A program made the position numbers and the translations under genes. The notes under the pieces were generated by a model that was not told the origin of the DNA, did no database searches, and saw only the letters and a list, made by a program, of their open reading frames with translations. Of a stretch of DNA of 21,312 nucleotides, positions 14,462 to 21,312 are shown piece by piece; within the stretch, counting starts at the first letter, position 1; the number at the start of each line of letters is the position of its first letter. Location: contig SHZL01000011.1 in assembly GCA_009692275.1 (NCBI GenBank), positions 1 to 21,312 of the forward strand, given 5' to 3'. The stretch is from Lysobacterales bacterium (GTDB lineage: Bacteria > Pseudomonadota > Gammaproteobacteria > Xanthomonadales > SZUA-36).

Positions 14462-15190
14462 TCAATCCAGCGCCTGACGAATGTCCTCGATCAAATCATC
14501 CGGGTGTTCAAGGCCCACGGAAATGCGGATCAGATTCGCCGGTGAGGTGGGGTTGGCGCCCTCGGTGGAGGCGCGAGGCGAAGCGCAGCGCCGACTCACG
14601 ACCTCCCTTGAATTGCGCTGACAACATCCCGCCGAAATCACTCATCTGTTTGCTCGCGATGGCGTGGCAAAGGTATTGTCGCAAGCTAACAGCGCACCGC
14701 GTCCGTGGGCCATTTCAGCCAAAGCTGCGATATCGGTAATTGCCAACAAGGGATTAGACGGCGTTTCAGCCCAGATCAGACGCGTGTTTTGACGTAACGC
14801 AGCGCGTACTTTATTCAGCTGGGTCATGTTCACGTGCTGCGCTTCAATGCCACATGAGCCCAGGAATTCCGCGCCCAAAAAACGCAAGCCGGTGTAGCAG
14901 TCAGCCGGAATCAATACATGCGATCCAGTCGGCAGGCTTTCCAGCAAACCGGTCATGGAAGCCATGCCCGAGGCGTAAGCCAGGGCGGCTTCGCCGCCTT
15001 CCAGAGCGGCCAGACATTCTTCCAATCGATCCTGCGTGGGGTTTGATTCGCGCTGGTACTCATAGCCTGCAACCCGCTCGCCCGCCGGGCCGTGTTTGAA
15101 CGTCGTGGTCAAATGCAAAGGCGCTGCAATGGCGCCGGTTTCCGGGTCCGCTCTTGCACCGGCGTGAACAGCAAGGGTTTCAAAGCGCAT
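14462..15190 (-). pseudogene. Decayed trans-sulfuration PLP enzyme (cystathionine gamma-synthase/lyase family)
   Basis: The first 175 or so codons (from ATG at 15190) are a normal Cys/Met-metabolism PLP enzyme: FETLAVHAGARADPETGAI, the phosphate-site YEYQRESNPTQ, ASGMASM and ACDNTFATP. At that point the sequence jumps: the frame ends at a TGA after ATPSRANR, and in the next frame the text SKQMSDFGGMLSAQFKGG appears, which in intact members lies over 100 residues further on. The region with the PLP-binding lysine (usually in STTKY) is missing. A second gap follows FASRL; the true C terminus LIRISVGLEHPDDLIEDI is readable in yet another frame and ends at TGA 14464-14462. At least two deletions with frame loss make this non-functional. 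Specific family member is uncertain. Confidence 0.9.
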
Positions 15191-15255
15191 GCATATCTCC
15201 AGTCAGTCATTCACAAATGGTTGGTTCAGGAATCGGCAACCTGGGACATCGCCAT

Positions 15256-16589
15256 TCACTGCAGCCTGATTTTCATTTCCCGCGCCAGCAATGCCCAGGC
15301 CAGTATTGCCTGCAGCGTCAAAGAAAGCACCGACACATACCACAAGTGATGAATTTCAAACCACGGTTGCGTCGATAGCCATATAGCCGGCAACACGAAA
15401 CTGATGACACGACTGCCGCTAATTAGCAGGGAAGGCAGGGTATTGCCCATAGCCTGGAACATACCGGAGCAGGTGAAAACGAGGCCGTTGGCGACAAAAT
15501 TGTACGAAATAATCCGCAGGAAGTCGGCGCCGGCGGCCAACACTGCCGGTTCATCTGAGAAAATGGCGATCGGCAGGTCGGGTCGAATTTGGCACAACAC
15601 AGTCAACACCAGCATGAGGCAACTGAGCATCACCACTGCAGTCCTGAAGGTCAAGCGCACCCGGTCAAACTTTCCAGCCCCCATGTTTTGTCCGGCCACC
15701 GGGGCGGTGGCAAAAGCGATGGCCATGGCTGGCAGGAAAATCGCCTGCATCACCCGCGAACCGATGCCGAAGCCAGCCTGTGCTTCGGCCCCAAAGCCGC
15801 TGATGGTCCAATAGATCACCCCCATGAACAAAAACATGAACCCGAACTCAGCACCGGGCGGCAGCCCCACTGCCAGAATGCGCCGCCAATTCAAGGCACG
15901 CGGCCGCATCAGCGCAGAATGGAATTCCACGAAGCGCTCCAGCCGATGGAAGTAGAGGAACATCAGCAGCACGCCAACAGCTACTGAGATCGACGTGGCC
16001 AGGCCGGCACCAACTACGCCCAGCGGCATCCCGGTAAGCCATCCAGATATGAGGATGGACATAAAGCCGCGTTGAGCAGGACCGTTAAAATCTGCACCAC
16101 GATGGTAGGTTTCACTATCCCCGTCCCGCGCAGGGCAGAGCCCATGGCGATCAATGCAAACTGCAGGCCCATGCCCGGCAGGAACCAGTAGAGATAGGCC
16201 GTTCCAGCCTTTACCGTGGCCTCGTCGGCTGCAAGAGTAGTCAGGTAGTACTCGGCCCCGGTATAGCCTCCTGCCAGGGTGATCGTTGCACACAATGCCG
16301 CAAGGCCAAGGCTCTGGTTGAAAATCAGGTTGGCCACGTCGCGGTCCTTACGCCCCGCGGCATGGGCAATCAGCGCCCCGGTGCCTACGCCCAGCACCTA
16401 AGTCAGAGCCATGACCAGGAACTGGAGGTTTCCTGCGGCACTGACGCCGGCAATGGCCTCATCACCCAGGCGCGCGACGAAGTACAGGTCCACCAGGTAG
16501 TACAGCGTCTGGAACACCATACCGATGCCAATAGGCAAGGCCATGCGCACCAGGTGAGAAGCGATGGAGCCTTCAGTAAGATCTTTCAT
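15256..16589 (-). pseudogene. Disrupted MATE-family efflux transporter
   Basis: Three minus-strand pieces reconstruct one multidrug/toxin extrusion (MATE) transporter of about 445 residues. Piece one (16589-16401) starts MKDLTEGSIASHLVRMALPI, with LYYLVDLYFVARLGDEAIAGVS, and stops at a TAG (16400-16398) inside MALT-stop-VLGVGTG, where homologs usually have Gln; CAG to TAG is the simplest change. Piece two runs from there to about 16065 (ALIAHAAGRKD; GSALRGTG). A one-base-type frameshift near 16057-16065 then switches to the frame MSILISGWLTGMPLGVVGAGLATSIS, which runs to TGA 15258-15256. All expected membrane segments are still present, so decay is recent. Intact MATE proteins export drugs or metabolites with Na+ or H+ antiport. 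Confidence 0.88.
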
Positions 16590-16772
16590 TGTTGGATATG
16601 CTACTTGGGGAAGCTAGATACTCCGCATCCTGCCACGTTTGTGGACGGGGTGAAACTTTGACTTGAACAGCTCCGTCAATGCAAGCTGCGCTGAGCGGAA
16701 CTGACAAACCCGCGTATGATTATTAAGGACCCGAATGCGGGTGCCCAAAGGATGACCAGGCATGACTATCAC

Positions 16773-16806
16773 CCACCTCTACGTCCACCTCTACGGCCCT
16801 CTCTAC
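16773..16806 (+). repeat. Short 12-bp-period tandem repeat
   Basis: CCACCTCTACG occurs at 16773-16783 and 16785-16795, followed by a degenerate third copy (CCCTCTCTAC). In the plus-strand frame it would read as PPLR repeats just ahead of the likely start of the TPR-hydroxylase gene, so it may be leader sequence rather than protein. Confidence 0.6.
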
Positions 16807-16826
16807 ATCATGATCCGGCGCTGACC

Positions 16827-18089
16827 ATGGCAGCAGCCGATTTCGATCAGCTCGTCAGGCAGGCCAGCCACCTGGTCAGTTCCGGCCGTTGGGATGAAGC
16901 GGAGCCGGTGTGGCTGGAGGTGCGCAAACTGCAGCCACAACACCCGCAGGCATTATTCAGCCTCGGCGTGCTTGCATTGAAGCGTGGAGATACCAGCAGT
17001 GCCTGCGATTTGCTGCGTGCTGCGCGCGCCGTCACGCCGCAGGACCTGGTGCTGCTGATGACTCTGGCCACTGCTTGTCGCGAACTTCCGGACCCTGCAG
17101 CCGAGCGCGAAGCCATCGAGGCGGCACTGGCAGTCGATGCCTATTTCCTCCCGGCGCTGCTGGCCAAGGGCAGCTGGGCCGAGCGTAATGGGACAGCGCT
17201 TGAAGCAGTGCTGATTTACACCAATGTTCTTAAAGTTGCTCCGCAAAAAGCACTGTGGCCCGAATCGCTGCGTGCCCAGCTTGAGCATGCCCTGGCGCTA
17301 GTCAACCGGCATTCAGAAAACTATGGCGCGCACCTGGAGCAGCGCCTCGCAGCAGCCCGGCGGAATTTGCCCCCTGCGCTTGCCGACAGGTGGCGCGAAG
17401 CCGCGGCCATCCTGTCCGGCCGTTCCAGGCCGTTTCACTCGGAGTCGAACCAACTGTATGTGCCGCGACTCCCGGCCCTGCCTTTTTTTGATCGAGCGGA
17501 CTTTCCATGGGTTGCAGCCCTGGAAGCCAGGACCGATGTCATTCGTGCCGAGCTCGAGTCCATGTTGCAATCCGAACTCGCGCGCTTTGACCCCTACATT
17601 GCGCGCAAACCCGGCGAGCCGGTAAACCAGTGGCAGGAACTCAATCACTCAAAGCGCTGGAGCGTCTTGCACCTGTGGCGCGGCGGCGCACCCGTGCAGG
17701 AGCATCTGGACCGCTGCCCTGAAACAGCCAGGGCACTTGCGCAGTTACCGGCAGCGGACATTCCGGGGCATGGCCCCAATGCCGTGTTTTCCGCCCTGGC
17801 ACCACATACCCATATCCCGCCTCATAACGGCGAGAGCAATGCGCGGCTGGTTGCGCATCTGCCCTTGATTGTTCCTGCTGGCTGCCGCTTTCGTGTGGGC
17901 TTTGAGGAGCGGCGCTGGACTGTCGGAGAGGTTCTGCTGTTCGACGATACCATCGAGCATGAAGCCTTCAACGACAGCGGTGAACTGCGCGTGGTGTTGA
18001 TCTTTGATGTCTGGAACCCTTTGCTCACTTCTGCCGAACGCGACATGGTGCGGGAGATGACCATAGCCGCGCGTGAGTTTCGCGCTTGA
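16827..18089 (+). CDS. TPR-repeat aspartyl/asparaginyl beta-hydroxylase family protein
   Basis: The frame opens at 16716, but its first 37 codons are low-complexity (PPLRPPLR) and the recognisable protein begins at the Met at 16827 (420 aa), which I prefer; no strong ribosome-binding site decides it. Residues about 5-170 hold TPR-like helical repeats (AEPVWLEVRKLQPQHPQALF; GVLALKRGDTSSACDLLRAA). The C-terminal half is the Fe(II)/2-oxoglutarate hydroxylase fold of the aspartyl/asparaginyl hydroxylase family: SVLHLWRGG, HTHIPPHNGESNARLVAHLPL (H327, H332, H343), and DTIEHEAFNDSGELRVVL with the distal His at 378. Substrate may be a protein side chain or a lipid; related bacterial enzymes hydroxylate acyl chains. 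It heads a four-gene plus-strand run. Confidence 0.88.
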   Translation: MAAADFDQLVRQASHLVSSGRWDEAEPVWLEVRKLQPQHPQALFSLGVLALKRGDTSSACDLLRAARAVTPQDLVLLMTLATACRELPDPAAEREAIEAALAVDAYFLPALLAKGSWAERNGTALEAVLIYTNVLKVAPQKALWPESLRAQLEHALALVNRHSENYGAHLEQRLAAARRNLPPALADRWREAAAILSGRSRPFHSESNQLYVPRLPALPFFDRADFPWVAALEARTDVIRAELESMLQSELARFDPYIARKPGEPVNQWQELNHSKRWSVLHLWRGGAPVQEHLDRCPETARALAQLPAADIPGHGPNAVFSALAPHTHIPPHNGESNARLVAHLPLIVPAGCRFRVGFEERRWTVGEVLLFDDTIEHEAFNDSGELRVVLIFDVWNPLLTSAERDMVREMTIAAREFRA

Positions 18090-18102
18090 CCGGCAGCCTG
18101 CC

Positions 18103-19140
18103 ATGAACACGCCAACGCAAGTGGATGTGCTGGATACCGCGCGGCTGGCTGCCTACCTGGAAGTCAACATCAGTGGTTTCAAAGGACCGCTGAAGCTGCA
18201 AAAGTTCGCCGGTGGCCAATCCAACCCGACCTTTCTGCTGGAATCGCCGTCAGGAAAATACGTGCTGCGGCGCAAGCCGCCCGGGCAGGTGTTGCAATCC
18301 GCACACGCTGTCGATCGCGAGTTCCGCGTGATATCCGCGCTGGCTGCAACCGAGGTTCCCGTGGCAAGAGCCATTCACCTGTGCCGCGACGATGCGGTCA
18401 TCGGCAGCATGTTTTACTTGATGAGCTATGTCCCGGGGAGGATCTTCTGGGATGCTGCCCTGCCCGAGCTTCACCCGGAACAGAGACCTGCAATCTACGA
18501 CGCGATGAACCGAACCCTGGCTGCCCTGCACTCGGTGAACGTCGATGCCGTTGGCCTCAGTGACTATGGTAAGCCGGGAAATTACTTTGAGCGGCAGATT
18601 TCGATGTGGACCCGGCAGTACCGGTTGTCTGAGACGGAGAGCATTCCCGCCATGAATTTCATGCTGGACTGGTTGCCACGCAATACACCGCCGGACGATG
18701 GTCGCGTCTGCCTGATCCACGGCGATTTCCGCATCGACAACATGATTTTTCACCCGGCGGAGGCAGAGGTGTCGGCCCTGATTGATTGGGAGCTCTCCAC
18801 CCTGGGCCACCCCATGGCGGACCTCGCCTATCACTGCATGAGCATGCGCCTGCCCGACCTCAGCGATATGAAAGGCCTGGGCGGGAAAGTCCGCGCGCAA
18901 CTCAACATCCCGAGCGAGGAAGCGTTCATTGCCCGGTACTGCGAGCGCACCGGCCTGGGCGGAATTGAACACTGGCCGTTCTACCTGGCTTTCAGCTACT
19001 TCCGGCTCGCTGCGATTGTGCAAGGCGTGATGAAGCGGGCGCTGGATGGCAATGCGTCCAGCCAGAAAGCCCTGGAAGTGGGGAAAATGGCCCGGCCGCT
19101 GGCGGAAATGGCCGTAACCGTGCTCGAATCCCGGGCATAG
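18103..19140 (+). CDS. Phosphotransferase family protein (APH / ACAD10-N-terminal-like)
   Basis: The 345-aa product has the aminoglycoside-phosphotransferase/choline-kinase fold. FAGGQSNPTFLLESPSGKYVLRRKPPG is the nucleotide-binding N-lobe. The catalytic loop is LIHGDFRIDNMIFH with D208 and N213, and the metal-binding Asp is D228 in LIDWELSTLGHPMADLAY. The HGDFRIDN and WELSTLGHP wording is typical of the branch related to the N-terminal part of human ACAD10, which acts on hydroxy-acyl or other small molecules rather than antibiotics. The ATG at 18103 is chosen over an upstream GTG at 18073, which would overlap the preceding gene. It follows that gene by 13 bp. An antibiotic-resistance role is not supported. 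Confidence 0.88.
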   Translation: MNTPTQVDVLDTARLAAYLEVNISGFKGPLKLQKFAGGQSNPTFLLESPSGKYVLRRKPPGQVLQSAHAVDREFRVISALAATEVPVARAIHLCRDDAVIGSMFYLMSYVPGRIFWDAALPELHPEQRPAIYDAMNRTLAALHSVNVDAVGLSDYGKPGNYFERQISMWTRQYRLSETESIPAMNFMLDWLPRNTPPDDGRVCLIHGDFRIDNMIFHPAEAEVSALIDWELSTLGHPMADLAYHCMSMRLPDLSDMKGLGGKVRAQLNIPSEEAFIARYCERTGLGGIEHWPFYLAFSYFRLAAIVQGVMKRALDGNASSQKALEVGKMARPLAEMAVTVLESRA

Positions 19141-19184
19141 ACCGGGGCATGAATACCATCAAGCCACGATGACGGAGCAACCTG

Positions 19185-20165
19185 GTGCGCGCACTGCTGT
19201 GTAAAGAATTTGGACCAGCCGAAAAACTGGTGCTGGCAGATGTTGCAGAGCTACGCCCCGGCGCGGGTGAGGTCCTGATTGATAACTACGCTGCCGGGCT
19301 CAATTTTCCCGACACTCTGGCCATTGCGGGGACCTACCAGTTCCGCCCAGAGCTTCCCTTTATCCCCGGGAGTGAGGCTGCGGGTGTGGTTCTTGATGTG
19401 GGTGAAGGAGTGGATGAATTCAGGCCAGGTGACCGGGTCATCTCAAGCGGCATCTGCGGCGCCTTTGCCGAACAGCAATGCAAACCGGTGAGTGAGGTCA
19501 TTGCGCTGCCCGACACCATGCCGTTTGCGACAGGTGCAGGCTTCGCGATTGCCTACGGCACCTCGTACTACGCACTCAAGCAATGCGCAAAGTTGCAGGC
19601 CGGGGAAACCTTGCTGGTGCTCGGCGCCGCAGGCGGGGTCGGCCTGGCCGCAGTGGACATCGGCCTTGCAATGGGTGCGACGGTGATTGCTGCCGCTTCA
19701 AGCGAAGAAAAACTGAATGTGGCTTGTGCCGATGGACGTGCGCTGCGCCTCAATTACTCCGAGCGTTCACTGAAAGACGAAGTCAAGGCTTTGACCGGCG
19801 GCAAGGGCGCTGATGTGGTTTATGACCCGGTAGGCGGAGATTTGTCTGAGCAGGCCTTGCGCGCAACTGCATGGGGTGGACGATTCCTGGTGGTTGGTTT
19901 TGCATCCGGGACGATTCCCAGGATTCCCCTGAACCTTACCTTGCTCAAGAACAACGCTATCATGGGCGTATTTTACGGCGCCTGGGCACAACGCGAACCG
20001 GCCACCTACCGGCGGAACATGGCTGAGCTCTTCGCGCTATTCGAAGCACAAAAGCTCCACCCACTGGTAAGCCAGGAATTCAAACTGGAGCAGTACCGCG
20101 AAGCGTTTTCGGTGCTTACGGACCGCCGCGCCAAGGGCAAGATTATTTTCAACTTGAAGAACTGA
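19185..20165 (+). CDS. NADPH:quinone oxidoreductase-family (zinc-less MDR) protein
   Basis: This 326-aa protein belongs to the medium-chain dehydrogenase/reductase superfamily. It begins MRALLCKEFGPAEKLVLADV and has the N-terminal GroES-like domain (NYAAGLNFPDTLAIAG; PGSEAAGVVLDVGEGV). The nucleotide-binding segment is LLVLGAAGGVGLAAVDIGLAMGA (about 141-163), followed by GGKGADVVYDPVGGDL. The structural zinc cysteines of alcohol dehydrogenases are absent, as expected for quinone oxidoreductases. It probably reduces quinones or enals/enones with NADPH. The start is GTG at 19185 with GGAG at normal spacing upstream. It lies 44 bp after the phosphotransferase and one base before the DUF1295 gene. 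Confidence 0.92.
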   Translation: MRALLCKEFGPAEKLVLADVAELRPGAGEVLIDNYAAGLNFPDTLAIAGTYQFRPELPFIPGSEAAGVVLDVGEGVDEFRPGDRVISSGICGAFAEQQCKPVSEVIALPDTMPFATGAGFAIAYGTSYYALKQCAKLQAGETLLVLGAAGGVGLAAVDIGLAMGATVIAAASSEEKLNVACADGRALRLNYSERSLKDEVKALTGGKGADVVYDPVGGDLSEQALRATAWGGRFLVVGFASGTIPRIPLNLTLLKNNAIMGVFYGAWAQREPATYRRNMAELFALFEAQKLHPLVSQEFKLEQYREAFSVLTDRRAKGKIIFNLKN

Positions 20166-20166
20166 G

Positions 20167-20970
20167 ATGAATGAAACAGCACAAATACTACTGAGTAACT
20201 TCGCACTCATCATGACCTGCATGTTGCTGCTGTGGCTGATCAGCATTCCCCTGAAGGACGTCTCTTTCATCGACAGCTTCTGGCCTACGGGATTTGTCGT
20301 GCTCGCTGCATCCACCTTCCTCATGACGGGCGGAGGCACTGACCGGCGACAACTGATACTTGTGATCACCGCGATCTGGGGCGCGAGACTGGCCAGTTAC
20401 CTGTTTTTCCGCTGGCGACGTGAAGGCCCCGACGGCCGCTACGTCGCGCTGCTGCAGAATAGTGCGGGAAATGTCCACATCAGCAGCCTGGTTAAAGTTT
20501 TTCTGCTGCAGGGCGTCATGTTGTGGCTGGTCTCTTTGCCGGTTCAGCTTGGCCAGATACAAGCAGAACCGCCGGGCCTGGGGGCATTCGCCTGGCTGGG
20601 TATCACGCTGGCGGTGATCGGAATTCTGTTTGAGTCCATAGGCGACTACCAGATGGCAGCCTTCAAGTCGGATCCTGCCAGCCATGGCAAGGTCATGGAC
20701 CGGGGGTTGTGGCGCTACACCCGCCATCCCAATTATTTCGGTGACAGTTGCACCTGGTGGGGCATTTACCTGATTGCAGCGGAAACTTCGCTCGGGGCCT
20801 GGAGTTTTATCGGACCGGTTCTGTTGACCTGGACCCTGGTCAAGTGGAGCGGTGCCGCCTTGCTCGAACGGCGGCTGCGGCAGAGCCGGCCGGGCTATGA
20901 AGAGTACCTGCAGCGAACCAGTTCCTTTATTCCGTGGCCGCCTGCCAGGTCCGGGTCCGGGGAGCGGTGA
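20167..20970 (+). CDS. DUF1295 / steroid 5-alpha-reductase-like membrane protein
   Basis: The 267-aa protein is almost entirely hydrophobic, with about six or seven membrane segments. It carries the diagnostic motif MDRGLWRYTRHPNYFGDSCTWWGIYL of DUF1295 proteins, related to steroid 5-alpha reductases and isoprenylcysteine methyltransferases. LLERRLRQSRPGYEEYLQRTSSFIPWPP is the normal family ending. The last eight residues (ARSGSGER) and the TGA stop at 20968-20970 lie in GGAGCGGTGA, which is part of the intergenic repeat family also seen at 14135-14144, so the C terminus seems to have been extended or replaced by repeat sequence. The gene begins one base after the quinone oxidoreductase stop. 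Function is unproven; a lipid or quinone reductase role fits its partner. Confidence 0.9.
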   Translation: MNETAQILLSNFALIMTCMLLLWLISIPLKDVSFIDSFWPTGFVVLAASTFLMTGGGTDRRQLILVITAIWGARLASYLFFRWRREGPDGRYVALLQNSAGNVHISSLVKVFLLQGVMLWLVSLPVQLGQIQAEPPGLGAFAWLGITLAVIGILFESIGDYQMAAFKSDPASHGKVMDRGLWRYTRHPNYFGDSCTWWGIYLIAAETSLGAWSFIGPVLLTWTLVKWSGAALLERRLRQSRPGYEEYLQRTSSFIPWPPARSGSGER

Positions 20971-21060
20971 GTTCTTTCGGGGCAAGCCGTAAAGCACCTC
21001 CCTTCACGTTCGTCGCAGGGGCCAGGGAGCGCGAGTTTGTGCCTCTGTTCAGCCTGGGGG
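20955..21060. repeat. Divergent partial repeat module next to the right repeat copy
   Basis: GGAGCGGTGAGTTCTTTC at 20961-20978 matches the outer arm at 14135-14152 with one difference, in the same orientation. Further along, GGGGCCAGGGAGCG recurs (about 21017-21030, compared with 14127-14140). The middle part is not shared, suggesting a mosaic of repeat pieces. Confidence 0.7.
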
Positions 21061-21312
21061 CGCAACCCGCCGCCGGTACCCTTTCCCGGGAGACGGCGTG
21101 AATACATCCCTGTAGCCTCGAATGCGGCCTCCCTGCCGCATACGCTCCCGGGAAAGGCTCCCCGCCCCGGTTCGCTTGTCGTTCTGGCACCGCAGTGCCG
21201 TTCAAACGTGCGGATTCATTCGGTAATGCGTCGCAGCACCCAGCGTCCGAGGACAGGGAGCGGGGAGTTCTTTCTGGACCGTCGCCAGCAGGGATGCTGG
21301 CGAGGAGCCTAC
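21061..21312 (-). repeat. Right copy of the 252-bp inverted repeat, running to the window end
   Basis: This is the inverted partner of 14177-14428, with the same hairpins in reverse order. The match continues to the last base of the window, so the full repeat is probably longer: the left copy has further hairpin-arm sequence out to about 14135 whose partner would lie beyond 21312. Confidence 0.92.

Noticed and set aside
14284..14739. Plus-strand open frames across the left repeat
   Set aside because: They translate hairpin repeat sequence and the antisense of the decayed PLP enzyme; no ribosome-binding site or recognisable domain.
18250..19023. Long antisense open frame inside the phosphotransferase gene
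   Set aside because: The plus strand here encodes clear kinase motifs; the antisense translation shows no family motif and is a by-product of GC-rich codon use.
18103..19140. Aminoglycoside resistance gene
   Set aside because: The APH fold is present, but the motif wording (HGDFRIDN, WELSTLGHP) fits the ACAD10-like phosphotransferase branch rather than drug-modifying enzymes.
20188..20997. Antisense open frame of about 270 codons opposite the DUF1295 gene
   Set aside because: Composition is Gln/Pro/Arg-rich without motifs, and the opposite strand is a convincing membrane protein. Its start lies in the repeat.

Overview
The window looks like a chromosomal segment of a Gram-negative, moderately GC-rich gammaproteobacterium. 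The evidence is a proteobacterial-type Ada protein, a DUF1295 membrane protein, and long hairpin-rich intergenic repeats of a kind I associate with marine gammaproteobacteria. The taxonomic guess is inference. I saw no tRNA, rRNA, CRISPR array or transposase gene.

Left edge (1-1606): the 3' part of a hybrid sensor histidine kinase with a C-terminal receiver domain, then a roughly 380-bp stretch with no intact gene. That stretch holds what looks like the debris of a small membrane protein on the minus strand.

Polysaccharide or surface-glycan island (1607-10695): eight genes on both strands. They are three GT2-type glycosyltransferases (1607-2512 +, 4437-5342 -, 7874-8938 +), a glutamine-dependent asparagine-synthetase-like amidotransferase (2496-4409 -), a GMC/FAD oxidoreductase (5418-7007 +), two different sulfotransferases (7019-7864 +, 8940-9815 -) and a SAM methyltransferase (9913-10695 +). 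They are packed with gaps of 1-100 bp or short overlaps. Together they suggest a glycan or glycolipid that is built, oxidised, possibly amidated, sulfated and methylated. No flippase, polymerase or export gene is present, so the cluster is either partial or works with genes elsewhere.

Housekeeping and stress block (10692-14102): Ada methyltransferase/regulator (-), a PhzF-family protein (-), then a divergently transcribed pair: an exported HEFGH-containing putative zinc metallopeptidase followed immediately by a 67-aa three-segment membrane protein.

Repeat-bounded block (14103-21312): two inverted copies of a 252-bp hairpin-rich repeat (14177-14428 and 21061-21312; the right copy runs to the window edge) flank about 6.6 kb. 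Inside are two adjacent decaying genes on the minus strand: a trans-sulfuration PLP enzyme with large deletions, and a MATE transporter with one nonsense codon and one frameshift. A four-gene plus-strand run follows: TPR plus aspartyl/asparaginyl beta-hydroxylase, an APH-like phosphotransferase, a quinone oxidoreductase, and a DUF1295 membrane protein whose last codons and stop lie in repeat-derived sequence.
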